Below, piece by piece: positions 10,704 to 21,246 of a DNA stretch of 64,000 bases (the first letter of the stretch is position 1; every line of letters begins with the position of its first letter). The notes below the pieces were generated by a model. The model was not told the DNA's origin. It saw only the letters and a list, made by a program, of their open reading frames with translations, and ran no database searches. The stretch comes from Ochotona curzoniae (taxonomy: Eukaryota; Chordata; Mammalia; Lagomorpha; Ochotonidae). Both the position numbers and the translations under genes were made by a program. The DNA is taken from assembly GCF_017591425.1 (NCBI RefSeq), contig NW_024467120.1, positions 3,534,001-3,598,000 of the forward strand. Reading direction: 5' to 3'.

Positions 10704-10899
10704 TTTAAGGATTTATTTGTTTTTATTGGAAAATCAGATATACAGAGAGGAGGAGAGACAGAGACAAAGATTTTCCGTGTTATGATTCATTCCCCAGGTG
10801 GCCACAACAGCTCCAGCCGGGACACGAACCAGTGTTCATATGGGATCCTGGCGAGTGCAAGGCAAGGACTTTACCCACTAGCCTACGGCACCAGGCCCT
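10704..10899 (-). mobile_element. CSINE (pika type), internally deleted
   Basis: On the plus strand it starts with 'ttttaaggatttatttgttt', continues with 'cagatatacagagaggagga' and ends with 'cctacggcaccaggccc', the reverse of the pika-type head. The middle third is missing: 'acaacagctccagccgggac' jumps from the 3' body to the 5' body. A likely target duplication flanks it, 'catgaacttg' before and 'catgaacttt' after. Confidence 0.9.
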
Positions 10900-13200
10900 T
10901 CTCATGAACTTTTTAAAGGCCTCTCATCCATACTGAAGCCTTGACTGTTCATTTTGTAAATTAAGCACAATACCAGCTGAACAGTAAATAATAATACAGC
11001 ATAACAACTTCAGCCACAAAATGCAATGAGACTTCCTCAAAACTTAGAAACTTTGAAATTTCCCATTTACTATCATTAGACCACGGTTGACTACAAGCCA
11101 CTGAAACTGCACCCAGAAAAACCATGCAACAAGAAGGACAACCATGCCATGTTCCAGGCCAATCTACTAATGTACCGAGCTCCATTTGTGGGCCCAAATG
11201 GGATTTATTTTCATTGATCCAAGCCTTCCTTAGAAAAGAAAATCTGATCTTTTTCTTTCATCCTTAAATTGCAGAGAATTGAGTTTCGTTTCCACTGATT
11301 GGGGGCGAAGAGCTCTGTAATGAGTTCCCAAGTTGTGCAGGGGCTCCAAGGAGCTTGCAGAGAACAGAGCATCTGGTGCCTGCTGCCCTGTGGGCTGGTC
11401 GCCTCAGTGTGCAACGTCATGTTCTCTGATCAGTGAGGGCTCCCCTGTGTGGAGCAGAAGTGGCCATGCTTTCCAGCCAACATCCAGGGGCACACACTAC
11501 TGGTGAGTCACCGTCCCGCGCCAGCCTCACGCTCCTGTGTCTGGAAACATCTGATCGCACTGCCCGTATCATCCTTGCTCTCCCCTTGTCCTTGTGGAGA
11601 GATCCTACACCCATGATGAAGACCTCAGATACGAAAAGGGGCCAGTTTTCCTCCAGAACCAATGCCCTGTCTTAAACCTGGCTTCATAGAACAGATGCAA
11701 GCTGCCTGGCTGTGCCCTGTGGCTTAAGCCAGGCCTCACTCAATTTCCTGGGAGCGGAATCCAGGCACGTGGCAGCCACGGATGCTCCTGTACTTTTACA
11801 TGATCTTGCACAGTGAGCCCTAAAATCAGAGGCACCAAGAAATGGAAATGCAATCGTATGGAAAACTGCAGCAGCCATTCACTGCCATCACCCACCCTCC
11901 TCAGTGCTAATAAGAGCATCTGTACTCCGTGGCAGGAGACTCGGAGAGCAGGTTGTTCTAGCAAGCTCTCAAGGTACAAGAAAGGGCAGCACTCGCCCCA
12001 GGCAGGTGAGCCTGGTGGGGGAGAAGCAGCCTCAACATGGAGAAGGGGTGACTTTTTCTTCTCTGCTCCCCACAACTGTAGGGATACTACCTACCCTTTG
12101 CACTGCCAGCTGAAGCTGCCCACTTTGGCTTTCTGTTGCCAGAAAGACTCCTCACTTCTCCATTCCTTCTTCAAAATAGCAAAGAGTGGCCTCTGGGCTT
12201 GCCACCCACCTGGTAGTTCCTTCCTCCCTGAAACCATGCTCATGCTGTCCTCTAAACGCCCTGATGTGCACAACACCCAGAAACAAGTCACTGAGCCAAC
12301 TGCCTCGAATGTTCTTGCTGTAACATCTACTGTAACCTTCCAATAAGTCAAATGCCTGAACTTCCCATCCCTGTCCACACGGGGGATGTGCCCAAGAAGT
12401 CTTCTCCCCTCCTTGCTCCTGCCTTTCCTGGCCACAGTATATAAAATACGAGGAAACTCCCAAGAGTACATGGACCACAGGAAAGAGAAATTTATTTTGG
12501 TGTGACACATGTTTGAAACCCGAATAGTTTCTTTTTTCATGAACTCCCAGAAAGTGCCGTTTGGCACTCGTGAGACAGAAGGCCCCATGACTAAACCAGC
12601 GCACAGGTTCTGGATTCTCCCTGCTCGTTCGGTGACTTAGCAGGTTCAAAGCAGAACTTTTCCTGACCTAATTTGGCCTGTAGTGGGAAAACGTTCCACT
12701 GCTCTCTCCCACTGACTTTCAAAGCAGAGGAGAAATGAAACGGGGCTGGGCTTGATTCTGAGCTTAATCTCCTTGCTGTTGGCGATGTTCTGGGAATAGT
12801 AACGGATTTTGCCTTTCATGAATAAGACATTCAGAGCCTCCAGTTAGGGCCTCAATGACTGTACTTCCCCCATCACGGTTTTCAATTTTCCTTGGAAGGG
12901 AAGTAGATTAAACAACAATGCTCTGGCTTCTCATGTTTGAAGCTGCAAAGAACAGCATGAACCGTCTGCAACTGAGGAATCATAAACAAATGAAACGATA
13001 CCAGGAAAGCTGCTTGAAATTATTTGGAGAAAGCACGTAACTTATGCAGACCACCCTGAACTAGCCAGGGTTTTCTTCCAAACCCTAGCGTGCTAACTGC
13101 TGGCCAACTCTGTTTGAACTAGATTTCGCTCCTAAGTGCAGCGCAAAGAAAGCAAACCAATTGTCAAATTAGCTACTTGCCAAACACGTTTTTTTTTTAG
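10900..13200. other. Unique DNA, no gene recognised
   Basis: No repeat family is seen. Overlapping frames of up to 177 codons occur on both strands around 11.7-12.65 kb, but they are mutually overlapping and show no domain or start context. A 'tatataaaat' run at 12437-12446 is isolated and not treated as a promoter. Confidence 0.5.
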
Positions 13201-13210
13201 CAGATAAGAT

Positions 13211-13630
13211 CTTTTAAAAAGATTTTTTGTATTATTTATGAATTTGAGATGGAAATAAACAGAGCAAGAAACACACACATAGACACAGATTTAGAGAGAG
13301 GCAAAAATGCTGGCAGGGGGTGGTGGGGAGGTAGAGGGGATATCGTCCGTGGAGGAGATATTGTCCATCTACTGGTTTGCTATTGAAATGGCTGCATGGC
13401 TGCAACAGCTGGTCTCGGCCAGCTGGAAGCCAGAAGCCAGCAAGTTCATTCTGGTTTCACTGTGAATGGCAGGAGTCCAAGAACTTGAAACACCTTCTGT
13501 CGCCTTCTTTGGCGCTTTAGCAGGAAGCTGGATTGGAAGCAGAGTGGCTGGGGGACTTGGACTGGCACTACAGAATGGGACAGTGGCATTGCAAACTGCA
13601 GCTTAACCCATTGAGCTAGAATTCTGCTGG
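13211..13630 (-). mobile_element. CSINE (older type), minus, long diverged copy
   Basis: It begins with 'aaaaagattttttgtattat' and 'tttatgaatttgagatggaa', carries 'ggaagccagaagccagcaag' and 'agcaggaagctggattggaa', and ends near 'gcttaacccattgagc'. It is longer than typical because of a G-rich insertion near 13313-13340. Diverged throughout. Confidence 0.75.
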
Positions 13631-13744
13631 TTCCTAGCAAAATCAATCAATCCTAGCAATCAAAGTTTTGACTGTCAACAGAAAATACACTCCCCCCTCC
13701 AAATCAACCCCACCATTTTGCAATTTAAGTATATTCTGACACTG

Positions 13745-13881
13745 AAGGATTATACTATTGTAATAATATAGGGGAAGTCAGTTGGGGGGCTTGTAGAGAG
13801 AAAATGGGGGCAGGGTGGAAGGGGAAATCCCTGAGCCTATGAAACTGTACCATGGAAAAAAAAAAAAGAAAAGAAAACCAA
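13745..13881 (+). mobile_element. Truncated L1 3' end
   Basis: The phrase 'actattgtaataatataggg', a G-rich tract, then 'gagcctatgaaactgtacca' and an A-rich tail are the same layout as the L1 end at 46326-46468. Only about 110 bases of the 3' UTR are present, the usual result of 5' truncation. Confidence 0.75.
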
Positions 13882-14607
13882 CTCCTCCAAAAAATCCCCC
13901 CACAATCTGCAGATTCAGGTTAAAAACAAGGATAATGGAATGAACTAAGCCACAAGAGCATGCGTGACGTTGCCCTGATAGTACCCTGGCGCACGCCAGC
14001 TCTCTGAATCTACCCTTCTCATTAGCCTTCTCCAACACCACCTTCCACGTAAGGCAAACAAATCTATACGCACTTTCCCACAGGCTTCTGCATTGACATT
14101 TGTCCCGTTCAGAAAATACAGCTCCTCGGTTTATAGGTCCCAAACACGAGGCCCATAGAAACGGCATCATTACAGCCCTCTGGTTTGATGTGTTTTACCC
14201 AAAGGCATAACTAGGGCTAGATTTTGCTCTTTCCACTCTAAGCCCACCATACTTTTCTGGGTACATCTTGGCTTCCTGGTAATCAAACTGGCTCGGGTTC
14301 TAGGGGATCTAGACTCCAACACCAATTGCGAGTGAGAAGAGCTATGCTAAGAGCTAGGAAGGCTTGGGAAAGGACTTGGATGCAGTCAGATGGATGAGGC
14401 CAAAGGCATCAGAGCACACAGTTGGATGGGTCCAGCTTCCTAAGGGAGATAGTGGAAAGGATGCTACCCCCGATGAAGTGAAGATCGGCTGTGTGTCACA
14501 CCGCACTCAGACAATCACATGGACCTGCTCTTTGCTGGCTGGTAGTTTTAGAAGGAGGAAGAGAAGAAGGTGTTAGTTGCAATACATGTAACAGAGCAAC
14601 AGGAGAG

Positions 14608-14775
14608 GTCAGTGGCTAGGCCAGTGCTTCTAACTCCCCTCTGAACTTGAGAACCGTCAAGAGCTGCTCAGAAGTGCCAACCCAGAACTCTGGGTGATCC
14701 TGACTAGGTGGCCAAGGGCCCTCTGGTGTGACATTTTACCTAAGCCAGGGGAAGGGTTATTCCAGGTGATAGCGT
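14608..14775 (+). mobile_element. MER5A-like fragment (hAT-Charlie)
   Basis: 'gccagtgcttctaactcccc', 'gaacttgagaaccgtcaaga' and 'gaactctgggtgatcctgac' follow the arrangement of MER5A-type elements, where a 'cagtggttctcaaac' end and a 'ggtgatgctgatg' end flank a 190-base body. Identity is low. Confidence 0.4.
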
Positions 14776-15395
14776 GTTTTCCAGCTCCAGGAGTCAACGT
14801 ATCCATTTACACTGCTTATTCTTTTATTTCACATTGACATACATCTAGGGGAAAATATGCTTGTATAACACATTCAGAATTTAAAAACCTCATACCTAAG
14901 ATTGTTCCAGCTGAGCCTCCTGCCCTGTCAAGCAAATGCTTGAATAAACATAAGGGCTGCACACAAGTGCCCTGAGAGCCCGGGGTCTTACTCGCCTTTC
15001 CACTTGAGAGACGTGAACCACGTGGGACACAGTTGCTCTTGCGGGCGCTCTCGTCAACGGATTTTTAAACATAAGGGTTTGGGTCACTGAATCAATCTCA
15101 ATTTCCCAGAAGATAACCTGGCTGAGAATGTGGCTCATACAAGGTAACGCAGATCACTCTCGGTAACACGTCCCAGCAGTTTAACACTCAGAGAGTGTAC
15201 ACACGCACACACACCTGCCTGCACGATTCCCAAACTTCTCCAGAGTCCTTCTCTAACTTCAAGAATCAGAGAGAACTGGCTCCAGAAACACTCCGATGAT
15301 TCTTTCCAGAACACAATCAGGGAGTGAATACGTCTTTACCTATCTCAGGAAAATTACTCCCAGGGAGGAGGGAGCATGCCGCTAACAGCATTTTC

Positions 15396-15731
15396 TTTTC
15401 TTTCTTTAAAGGTTTATTTTATTTTTATCGCAAAGTCAGATATACAGAGAGGAGGAGAGACAGAGAGGAGGGTCTTCCCTTTGTTTCACTCCCCAAGCTG
15501 TTACAATGGCTGGAGCTGAGCCAATCCGAGGCTAGGAGCCAGGAGCTTCTCTAGGTCTCCCACGCAGGTGCAGAAACCCAAGGTTTTGGGCCGTCCTCAA
15601 CTGCTTTCCCAGGCTACAAGCAGGGAGCTGGATGGGAAGCAGGGCCACTCAGATTAGAAACGGTGCCCGTATGGGGTCCTGGCATGTTCAAGGCAAGGAC
15701 CTTAGCAGCTAGGCTACTGCTCTGGTCCCCA
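15396..15731 (-). mobile_element. CSINE (pika type) with perfect 14-bp target duplication
   Basis: Between the two direct repeats 'ctaacagcattttc' (15382-15395 and 15732-15745) lies a complete minus-strand copy. It has the poly-T and 'ggtttattttatttttatcg' start, 'cagatatacagagaggagga', 'gcaggtgcagaaacccaagg', 'ggctacaagcagggagctgg' and the head end 'ggctactgctctggtccc'. The exact duplication shows insertion by L1-type target-primed reverse transcription and a fairly recent date. Confidence 0.95.
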
Positions 15732-16877
15732 CTAACAGCATTTTCAATATGCTGTGCAGGTCCAAGGTGCATTTCATTTAGTTAATAAAAATGCCTGCGT
15801 CGTGGTATTTGCAGGGTCTTGTGCAAAGGAAGTTATACCAAATTGGGAGGCACCTGAAGGCAGGGAAAAGCTATGTCAGGGGTGCATTTTCTACAGGCAC
15901 GTTATATTCAAACAAATAAGAAAAGGGGCGATGCTGGAAAATCAAGAATAATGGGGGGGGAACGAGGGATATTCTAACTGAAGATTTCATTCACATCCTA
16001 TTTCAGCAGGGCTTAGGATGTTGTACCATTTGGTATTCATTATTTTGGTTCGTGCACATGGCTAATTATCTCTACAGTATTTCAGCTCTTGTTCAAGCAC
16101 ACATACTTGGCACATACACACCCACCTTCAAAAATATGCCTTTAATCCTTCTTTCCAGAGCTTTGGGGGAAAGACATGATGGATGGTCCAGGGGCAGTGC
16201 TTTGCAAGTGAATGTAGATTATATGCTAAAAATGTAACTTGCCCCCTAAAACTTGTATAAACAAATCAAAGAAAAGGATACCACAGCACCAAAGGCATAA
16301 ACAGAATGAGTCTCGAGTTAGCTTGCAGATTTTTTTTTAAATGTACAGTAATAAATTTTTTCATTTGAGATGACACTGTTCTCTTTCCAGCGGCCTCCAC
16401 CCACAGTCTCCCAGCTTTCTTACTGTCAGAGGCAGAAGTCAGTTCCCAGGCTCGGGGTCATCAGGCAATCCTGAGCCTTGGTCTTTCTGTGAGGTCCTGT
16501 TCTAGGGAGGGTCCTCTGCCCCTGGTTGGTCAGGGTTTCCGGGGGTGGGGGCTGGGATTTATTCACATTGTATGACATTGGGGCAAATCTGAGTGGCTCC
16601 CTTTAGAGTGATCTAGTAGATTCTATGGGTCCCTGATGTTTTGGGGGCAGGCTGACCATAATATCCCTGACACCTCTGATTCTACCCGTAGACCTTCCCT
16701 GCCTGGTGCCCAAGTGATCAGCAAAACTTTAATCACCCGAAAGCAGAAAAACTGTGAGCAACAGAGACCACTATTGCCTTTCCCCCAAATACTCGCCAGC
16801 CCACAATGATGGAGAGTGGGGGCAGTCAGCCCTGGGAACCCCAGTGCCAAACAGCTGCTTATTGGAATTTGTGACCT

Positions 16878-17196
16878 GGGGCTAATGTTGTGGTTCAACC
16901 ATAGTCTGCAGTGCCAGTATCCCATATGGTTACTGGTTCAAATCCTGGCTGTTCCTCTTTCATTGCAGCTTTCTGCTAATGTGTCTGGGAAAGCATTGCT
17001 CAAGCCCTCAGAGAGCACTTGCCACCCTCATGGGAGACCCAGAAGAAGCTCCTGTCTTCCTGCTTCAGCCTGGCTCAACCCTGCTCATTGCGGCCATTTT
17101 GAGAGTCAACCAGTAGATGCAAGATCTCTGTCTCTCCCTCCCTCTTTCTAGTTTCTCTGTCTCTCTAACTGCCTTTCAAATATTTTTTTTTTTTAA
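16878..17196 (+). mobile_element. CSINE (older type)
   Basis: The copy carries 'cagtgccagtatcccatatg', 'tttctgctaatgtgtctggg', 'cctcatgggagacccagaag' and 'ccagtagatgcaagatctct', with a pyrimidine-rich end and an oligo-T/A region near 17185. It is the rabbit-shared form rather than the pika type. Confidence 0.85.
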
Positions 17197-19680
17197 ATTA
17201 GAGCATATGTGCTCCAAAATGGCAGCTCATTTTAGCATTGAGACTGCAGCAAGAAGAGGTACAGTCATCATTTCAAAGCCACCTGGATGGCAGCACTTTG
17301 CTCACTCACACTTTTGTACTCCTGGCCCTCACCCTCCCACTCACCAACATCATCATCTCAGCTTCTCACTCTTGTCTCTCCCTCTAATGTCAGCACTTTG
17401 CAAAGTGAGACCCCCTTCAATGGAAGAGCAAAAGGAGACACTGGACAAATAGTTTTTGAAGTCTTTAGGCTAAGTTTTCAGGTACCTGGTATCGGATCAG
17501 GAAGTAAAACTCTTGCTCATACCTGTGGGGGTTTTCTATTCATGGACATACTGAGACTAACCCCACTCATTTCCAAACCTCACTGAGCGCCTACTGCGTT
17601 CTGATGACCGGGGTAGCAATTCCAACAGCCAATATCGAGAAAGCTGGCACGTCATATGAGTCTTCCTTAAGATGTCTTCCAGTGGTTCTGATATTATTTG
17701 ATTCAATGAGACAAATAGACTCCAATATAAATCCTTGTAATACATATACATGTATTCTCCTTTCCACCCAACCCCTGCCTACTTGTCTCACCACTAGCAA
17801 TATTTCTGAGAAAAAAATTACGTACATTTACAACCAGATGTGGGCTGGTTGTCTAGTTTCAGAAAGCCCAGTAGGCAGGCTGGAGAAGAGAGTCTATCAC
17901 GCCCTGGACTTGAAGCTCTCTGCAGCTAAGAGCTCTGTGTCATCTCAGTCCCAAGGCCTTTGCACAGTGCCTCATCAAGACCGGACAAGACCTGACAGCT
18001 TGCTATGCCAATTCCATGCTGTGCTACTATCAGAGCTTGGAAGAACTGTTAGGTGTTTCAGCATATTGGTTGAGTGGGTTCTTCTGATGTCTGATGATCC
18101 ACTGAAGGACAGACATGACACCAAAGGAGAGACTGGTGCATGGTTTTGCTGAGAGGAAATAAGCTGTGAGCAGGAACTTGCACCTCTGTGCAAATAAGCA
18201 AGAGTGAATTCGCTTTGACAAGAATTGACTCTATAGTCTAGACTCAAGGGTGGACCAAGTCTTCCTCCAAACACAGAATGCATTTCTTCCAGATGTACAG
18301 AGTTAACTGCCACATTTGTAAAGAGGACTTCTACCCTTGCCATTTAACCATCTGGCGTTCAGGTTGTGCTCCAATCTCACTTGTTTTTCCTCATTTCTAG
18401 AAGCTTCTCTCCACTTGGGATTTATTTTTTTGGAATGACTTCGGTGGTAGATGGGGTGTATATGTCAGCACTTCATTTCACCAGGGACTAAAGGGTGACA
18501 AGGTTTGATCAGGTGGCCAGCTGAGATGATGATCCAACTGGAGTTACCTGCTAAACCTGGGGCAATGACATCCATGACAATGTTTTGTTCAATGACTCGG
18601 AAATACAGTCCTGCCTGAAATGGCTGAGGCAAAGGACTCTCAAGGCAACAGACTTCAGCTGGCCCTGGAACTGATTCAGATCCTGACGGTAGGTGCTGAC
18701 TTCCATTTTCTAAGCTCTGACTATGAACATGTCCAGCGCAGGATGTTCAGGTGCAAGAGTTGTTACTAGAGGCAGCCCCTGGTGGATGCCCATGGATTCT
18801 AAGAAGCACTGGCTCTTGTGCAAGTGATTCAGAACTCAAGCCACAACTCCTACACAGAGTACTTCACTCACAATAATTTGTCCCAAGGTGAACTGCCTAA
18901 ATTTGACTTAAGTATGGAGCACCATTTTAAATTCATGCCAAAGCTGTAGATATTTGAGGTTGCCACAACAAAGTATGGCTTCCTCCCTACTATCTGGAAG
19001 ACTTAAGCTTCTAGGAAGCTGGGGACCCAGGTCTAGAGCTCACCAGAAAGCCACAGGAATAAGCCTGAGTGTGCTACTCTTCAGGTTTGTAACAGTCATT
19101 CTGGTAAACCTCATTGTGTTAAACCTAAGAATGAATGACCCATCCATTTAACAGATGGCGCATGTATGAGGCACACGAGGGCTGGGGGGAGGATGTTTAC
19201 ACATCTGTGAGTCTCCTTAAAGATGCTCTAGTGTACATGGTGTGGGGAGGGCAGAGAAGGAGACTGGGGACTGCCTTGTGTCTCCCCAGCGTAAAGGTGC
19301 TAATCAGACAGATAAGCACATGGACAGGAGAAACCCGAGAAATCACCTACATCACCATGGATTCTTTACCAACAAGGACAGCGAGGAGGACCACACAGCA
19401 GTGTCCTTTCGTCTCTCCACTTTACACAACAGAAACACCTCCAAGACATTTGGAACGTAACAGCCCTGAGGTCTTGGCCAGATATGAAATTGCAAGAAAA
19501 TGACCACATTATCACACTGAAACTCTCTTGAAAATGGATTTCACTTTTCACCTCTATTCAACTCACAGATGACAAAGAGTACACCCGGACTCAGAAAATC
19601 GCTTACAGATGGGTTCGGTAGGACACGGGGAGGGCGAGCTCACAGCCTTGTGAGGACATCTGCCCACATCAGAGCGAGTG
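17197..19680. other. Unique DNA, no gene recognised
   Basis: A 182-codon plus-strand frame at 17604-18152 is the longest open frame in the window. It shows no family signature, no start context and no biased composition, so I do not call it a gene. 'gagcgcctactgcgttctga' at 17585 hints at an ancient MIR or L2 remnant. Confidence 0.45.
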
Positions 19681-19689
19681 GGCTTGGGC

Positions 19690-19890
19690 TCAGCTCAGGC
19701 TCACAACTCCAGCTCCCTTCTAACACAGCTCGGAGACAGCAGGTTAGGGTTCAAGTGACTGGCTTCTCGCCACCCATGGGAGACCCAAACTGAGTTCCCA
19801 GCTCCTGGCTTGGGCCCTAGCCAACTCCATCCATATTTCAGGCATCTTGGGAGAGAGCGGATGGGAACTCTGTTTCTCAGATAAATAACC
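19690..19890 (+). mobile_element. CSINE (older type), diverged 3' two-thirds
   Basis: 'gccacccatgggagacccaa', 'ttcccagctcctggcttggg' and 'gggagagagcggatgggaac' match the middle and 3' body. The head is not recognisable. The end is near 'tttctcagataaataacc'. Confidence 0.65.
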
Positions 19891-20727
19891 ATATGTAAGA
19901 GATAGCTAGGTAAGACAACAATTGGCACAACCTGTGATGACCTCATATTTAGCAGTGATTAATTCCTTCATGTCTCGGCTGTGGAATTTCCTGTGGATCC
20001 TCCACCATGATTCAGAATGACCTCTTTCTAAATCTACTCATCAGTCATTTCTTTTATACTGGCCTCTCATTGGTCTATTTAGAATCTCGCTTAGATATCC
20101 ACAGTAAAAATGTTTTTGTCTACTTGTCTTTCCCCATATGTTTCATTTCATTCTGATCTGTTTCTAGCTTCAAAGGTTGTGTTTGTTTCTGTGGCTGCAT
20201 CTTGACCAGACCCACAGCAGTATTTAAAGAAACAATTTCAGCTTTCTACCTTTTGTTACCAAGGCAGCACTGCTGCTGTATGGAGAAGAGGCCCTTCTGA
20301 CAAATCTTCATAATTTGTCTGCCTGTTCAAAGCGACTCCAACAACAAGTGACTAAAACATCATGTGCACATCCCTGACTGCTCGTCCTCCTGTAGGTTAG
20401 CTGGATCCTCGCTGTTGCCTAGGAGACAACATCATAGCACATAGAATACCACATTAATTCAGAACTCAACAGGTAGCTAGAGTCTGGCTCTGGCATCTTA
20501 TTACCTAACCCCTTTGCCACAATTAGGAACAGCAATCAACTTGGCGACACTTGGATTTTGTCACTTCAGGAGTCTTAGAGCCATAGGAATACGTATGTAT
20601 GAGACAGAACAGGCCACTAACAATCAATCAACATTGGCATATGTACAAATAGCCAATGAGGATTCTGGCCCCAAAGAAAAAAGCCTGGTTTTAATTCACT
20701 ACTAAAATAGGGAACCAACAAAAATGA

Positions 20728-20948
20728 AGGGTTGTGCATTTGGAACAGTGGTTAAAACACTTCTTGGGATGCTCACATCACACACTGGGACACCTGGGCA
20801 AGAACTGTGAGCTCCACCTTTGCTCATATATATCCAGATTGTGTTCTTGGCTGCCAGTTTCTGCCCTCACTAGCCTGGCCATCGCAGGCATTTGGGAGGT
20901 GAACTAGCGGATGGAAGATTGCACACTCTACCTTTCAACTTGAGTAAA
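20728..20948 (+). mobile_element. CSINE (older type), internally shortened
   Basis: 'gtggttaaaacacttcttgg' is the head, and 'gggaggtgaactagcggatg' followed by 'ctacctttcaacttgagtaa' is the 3' end. The middle section is missing or scrambled, consistent with an old copy. Confidence 0.6.
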
Positions 20949-21116
20949 GAAAGAAGAGAAAATGAAGTTATGAATGTGCGCCTTTTTTTCTCTTTATTCA
21001 AGAACAATGTTAGGCACAAGTGTGCAAATCAGAGATTTCAAACTCCCAGGGACTTCTCCCTGAGTCTTCCTCGCCTGCCACCCGCCTGTCTTGGCAGATA
21101 CAGACATGCAGTCAGA

Positions 21117-21246
21117 AAGAGGGAACTTCAATAAGTTCATGGAAAGTGGAGTGAAAAGATAAGTTTATCCTGAAGCGAAAACATTTCAAACTTTGTGCAT
21201 TTTTCTTTTCATAGTAAGCATTTGCAACGAACTTCGAATAACCCCA
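21117..21246. mobile_element. Short palindromic DNA transposon (mariner-like MITE), copy 1
   Basis: Terminal inverted repeats are seen: 'gggaacttcaataagttcat' on the left and 'gcaacgaacttcgaataacc' on the right are complementary with mismatches. Inside is 'aaaagataagtttatcctga', a block shared with copies at 24.5, 47.7 and 50.4 kb. At about 130 bp it has no room for a transposase. The layout resembles non-autonomous mariner derivatives of placental mammals. Confidence 0.75.

Noticed and set aside
12437..12446. TATA-like 'tatataaaat'
   Set aside because: No CpG-rich context, initiator or downstream exon. Such strings are expected by chance.
12091..12649. Two 165-codon minus-strand frames
   Set aside because: They overlap each other and a 177-codon plus-strand frame in the same DNA, show no domains, and at most one could be real. 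Low stop density is the simplest reason.
17604..18152. 182-codon plus-strand frame, the longest in the window
   Set aside because: No recognisable motif, no splice or start context, and its composition is not protein-like. It would not be unusual as the longest chance frame in 64 kb.
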